From contig CAMCYV010000056.1 in NCBI GenBank assembly GCA_945885645.1, positions 1-8,337 of the forward strand: 8,337 nt of DNA, given 5' to 3'. Below, in pieces: positions 6,999 through 8,337 of this stretch (positions within the stretch are counted from its first letter, which is position 1; the number at the start of each line of letters is the position of its first letter). Both the position numbers and the translations under genes were made by a program. The notes beneath the pieces are model-generated. The model worked only from the letters and a program-made list of their open reading frames with translations, had not been told where the DNA came from and made no database searches. Source of the DNA: Bifidobacterium breve (GTDB lineage: Bacteria; Actinomycetota; Actinomycetes; S36-B12).

Positions 6999-8337
6999 AA
7001 TTCCGTACTTGGAGCATCGTCACGCTCTTGGTCATCCTCACGAGTGCGGTCGCCGCATTTGCAATTGTCGTGGCGGGCCTCGTGTCCTACCCACTTGTTG
7101 TATCAAGTTCGCAGGACGTGGGTGCAAGAAATCTTTCACAGTTGGCCAATGTCACAGCTAACGCTATTGATCAGCAAGATTCTGGTTCCGGTGTTGGGCA
7201 AGGATTGATAAAGACCTTGCAGCGGGAATCAATCTCGGCCTATTTGATTCCTTTTGGATCACCGAATCTCAACGACCTACCCTTTAATTTTCCACAAATT
7301 TACGTTGATCAACTCAACATTGGCCAAAACATCTCGGGAAGAGTGTCTTCAGCAGATGGTGAGTACTTACTTGAGGGTCGGCCGCTGAGTGCTGATGGCT
7401 CGGTTATCTTGATTCAACCCATCTCAATTGCTGGAGCCAGTGCCGGTGCGATCATTTGGCGCCTTGCCCTCGCGCTAGTGCTGGGACTAGCCATCGCAAT
7501 CACTTTAGGGTTTTTCGCTGCGCAACGCTTAGCGAGACCGCTTCGCCGAGCGAGTACGGCAGCCATGTCAATGGCGAGTGGATCACGGGGTGTTGAACTT
7601 GCATCCATGGGGCCGAAGGAGGTAAATGAAATCTCAACCTCACTCAATGCCCTTGACTCTGCACTTACTGCCTCCGAGGCTCGCCAGCGTGAATTTCTAT
7701 TATCGGTTTCCCATGAATTTCGAACCCCGCTCACTGCGGTGAAGGGATACAGCGAAGCCATCTCAGACGGCATTCTCTCCGGAGACGATGCAATAGAAGC
7801 GGCGCGTCTGATTTCATCCGAATCCGCGCGCCTTAATCGACTGGTGAGTGATCTCTTGGACTTGGCCAGACTGGGAGCAGTTGATTTTGCTATTTCTGAG
7901 GTGAGGATCGATCTACAAGAATTTGCCAGTGAAGTGAGGCAAGTTTGGGGCTATCGCTGCCAGGAGCAACAGGTAAATCTTGAATGCGAAATTCAGGTGA
8001 AAGATGGATTTATCGGTGATCCCATCAGGCTTCGGCAAATTGTCGACAATTTGGCAGAAAATGCACTCAGATTGAGCCCTAGCCATAGCACTTTGGCAAT
8101 TCGAATAGAGCAGTTGGCACACTCCTTGGTCATCGAGGTGCGGGATTCGGGTCCCGGCCTGAGCGCAGAGGACCAATTAGTGGCATTCGAGCCTGGGGCA
8201 CTTTATGAGCGCTATCGGGGTGTGCGGCCGGTGGGAACCGGAATTGGTTTAGCTCTTGTGGGTCGGCTGGCGTCCGGCATGGGTGGAAGCGCGAGCGTTG
8301 GATTGGCACCCGAAGGAGGAGCACGTTTCACCGTTGA
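6995..8337 (+). CDS. Sensor histidine kinase, 3' end cut by window
   Basis: Membrane-bound sensor kinase, probable partner of the preceding regulator. The frame runs open from the ATG at 6995 (ATGA overlap) to the window edge, 447 codons. Helix 1 is about residues 8-32. An extracytoplasmic region of about 115 residues follows, then helix 2 at about 152-175. A HAMP-like linker (about 176-228) contains RPLRRAS. The dimerisation/phosphoacceptor domain has His240 in SVSHEFRTPLT, and LVSDLLDLARLG (283-294) follows. The ATPase domain shows the N box QIVDNLAENAL (348-358), DSGPGL (384-389), an F-box-like region at about 398-409, and GTGIGLALV (414-422). All catalytic boxes are present. The N box ends in RLSP where many kinases have an aromatic or His before TP, a mild variation. 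The sensor region matches no domain I recognise, so the signal is unknown. Only a short C-terminal end should be missing. Confidence 0.94.
   Translation, partial: MKFRTWSIVTLLVILTSAVAAFAIVVAGLVSYPLVVSSSQDVGARNLSQLANVTANAIDQQDSGSGVGQGLIKTLQRESISAYLIPFGSPNLNDLPFNFPQIYVDQLNIGQNISGRVSSADGEYLLEGRPLSADGSVILIQPISIAGASAGAIIWRLALALVLGLAIAITLGFFAAQRLARPLRRASTAAMSMASGSRGVELASMGPKEVNEISTSLNALDSALTASEARQREFLLSVSHEFRTPLTAVKGYSEAISDGILSGDDAIEAARLISSESARLNRLVSDLLDLARLGAVDFAISEVRIDLQEFASEVRQVWGYRCQEQQVNLECEIQVKDGFIGDPIRLRQIVDNLAENALRLSPSHSTLAIRIEQLAHSLVIEVRDSGPGLSAEDQLVAFEPGALYERYRGVRPVGTGIGLALVGRLASGMGGSASVGLAPEGGARFTV

Noticed and set aside
7414..7773. Minus-strand open frame of 119 codons opposite the kinase
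   Set aside because: It overlaps the helix 2, HAMP and phosphoacceptor region of a kinase with all expected motifs, and its own translation resembles no known protein.
1..8337. Possible mobile element, defence system, CRISPR array or tRNA
   Set aside because: None was seen. All sequence is taken by tightly packed metabolic and signalling genes, with no gap above 25 bases and no repeat pattern noticed.

Overview
The window reads as one continuous plus-strand gene cluster from an actinobacterium (Actinomycetota). Four things point there. The HisA-type protein closely resembles the actinobacterial PriA family. A small membrane protein starts with the HGxxPAAW motif. A four-helix protein of the Trp-operon-associated membrane family follows trpE. 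The order hisC-hisB-hisH-hisA/priA-hisF-hisI-trpE is familiar from actinobacteria. Base composition is moderate (about 48 to 62% G+C in the two lines counted by eye) and many codons end in A or T. This argues against a high-GC Streptomyces or Mycobacterium type and fits a lower-GC, possibly aquatic, actinobacterial lineage. The lineage is inference.

Positions 1-4015 hold most of the histidine pathway: hisC (5' end outside the window), hisB, hisH, hisA/priA, hisF and hisI. HisH and HisF form imidazole glycerol phosphate synthase. HisI and HisA supply its substrate, HisB dehydrates the product, and HisC transaminates the result. hisG, hisE and hisD are not here; hisD would be expected just upstream. 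Positions 4012-5556 are trpE (anthranilate synthase component I), joined to hisI by a 4-base overlap. The PriA-type HisA may also do the TrpF step, which would give the cluster a second link between histidine and tryptophan synthesis.

Positions 5574-6292 hold two small membrane proteins that accompany trp genes in actinobacteria. In the usual actinobacterial arrangement trpC, trpB and trpA would come next. Here a two-component system follows instead: an OmpR/PhoB-type response regulator (6318-6998) and a sensor histidine kinase (6995 to the window end, 3' end missing).

Genes are packed tightly. The largest intergenic gap is 25 bases, and four junctions are 4-base stop/start overlaps (hisA/hisF, hisF/hisI, hisI/trpE, regulator/kinase). 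I see no RNA gene, mobile element, CRISPR array, convincing terminator or clear promoter, and no gene-free stretch over 300 bases. The region is mostly ordinary core metabolism. The more notable points are the possible PriA dual function, the two-component system in place of the trp tail, and the unrecognised sensor domain of the kinase.
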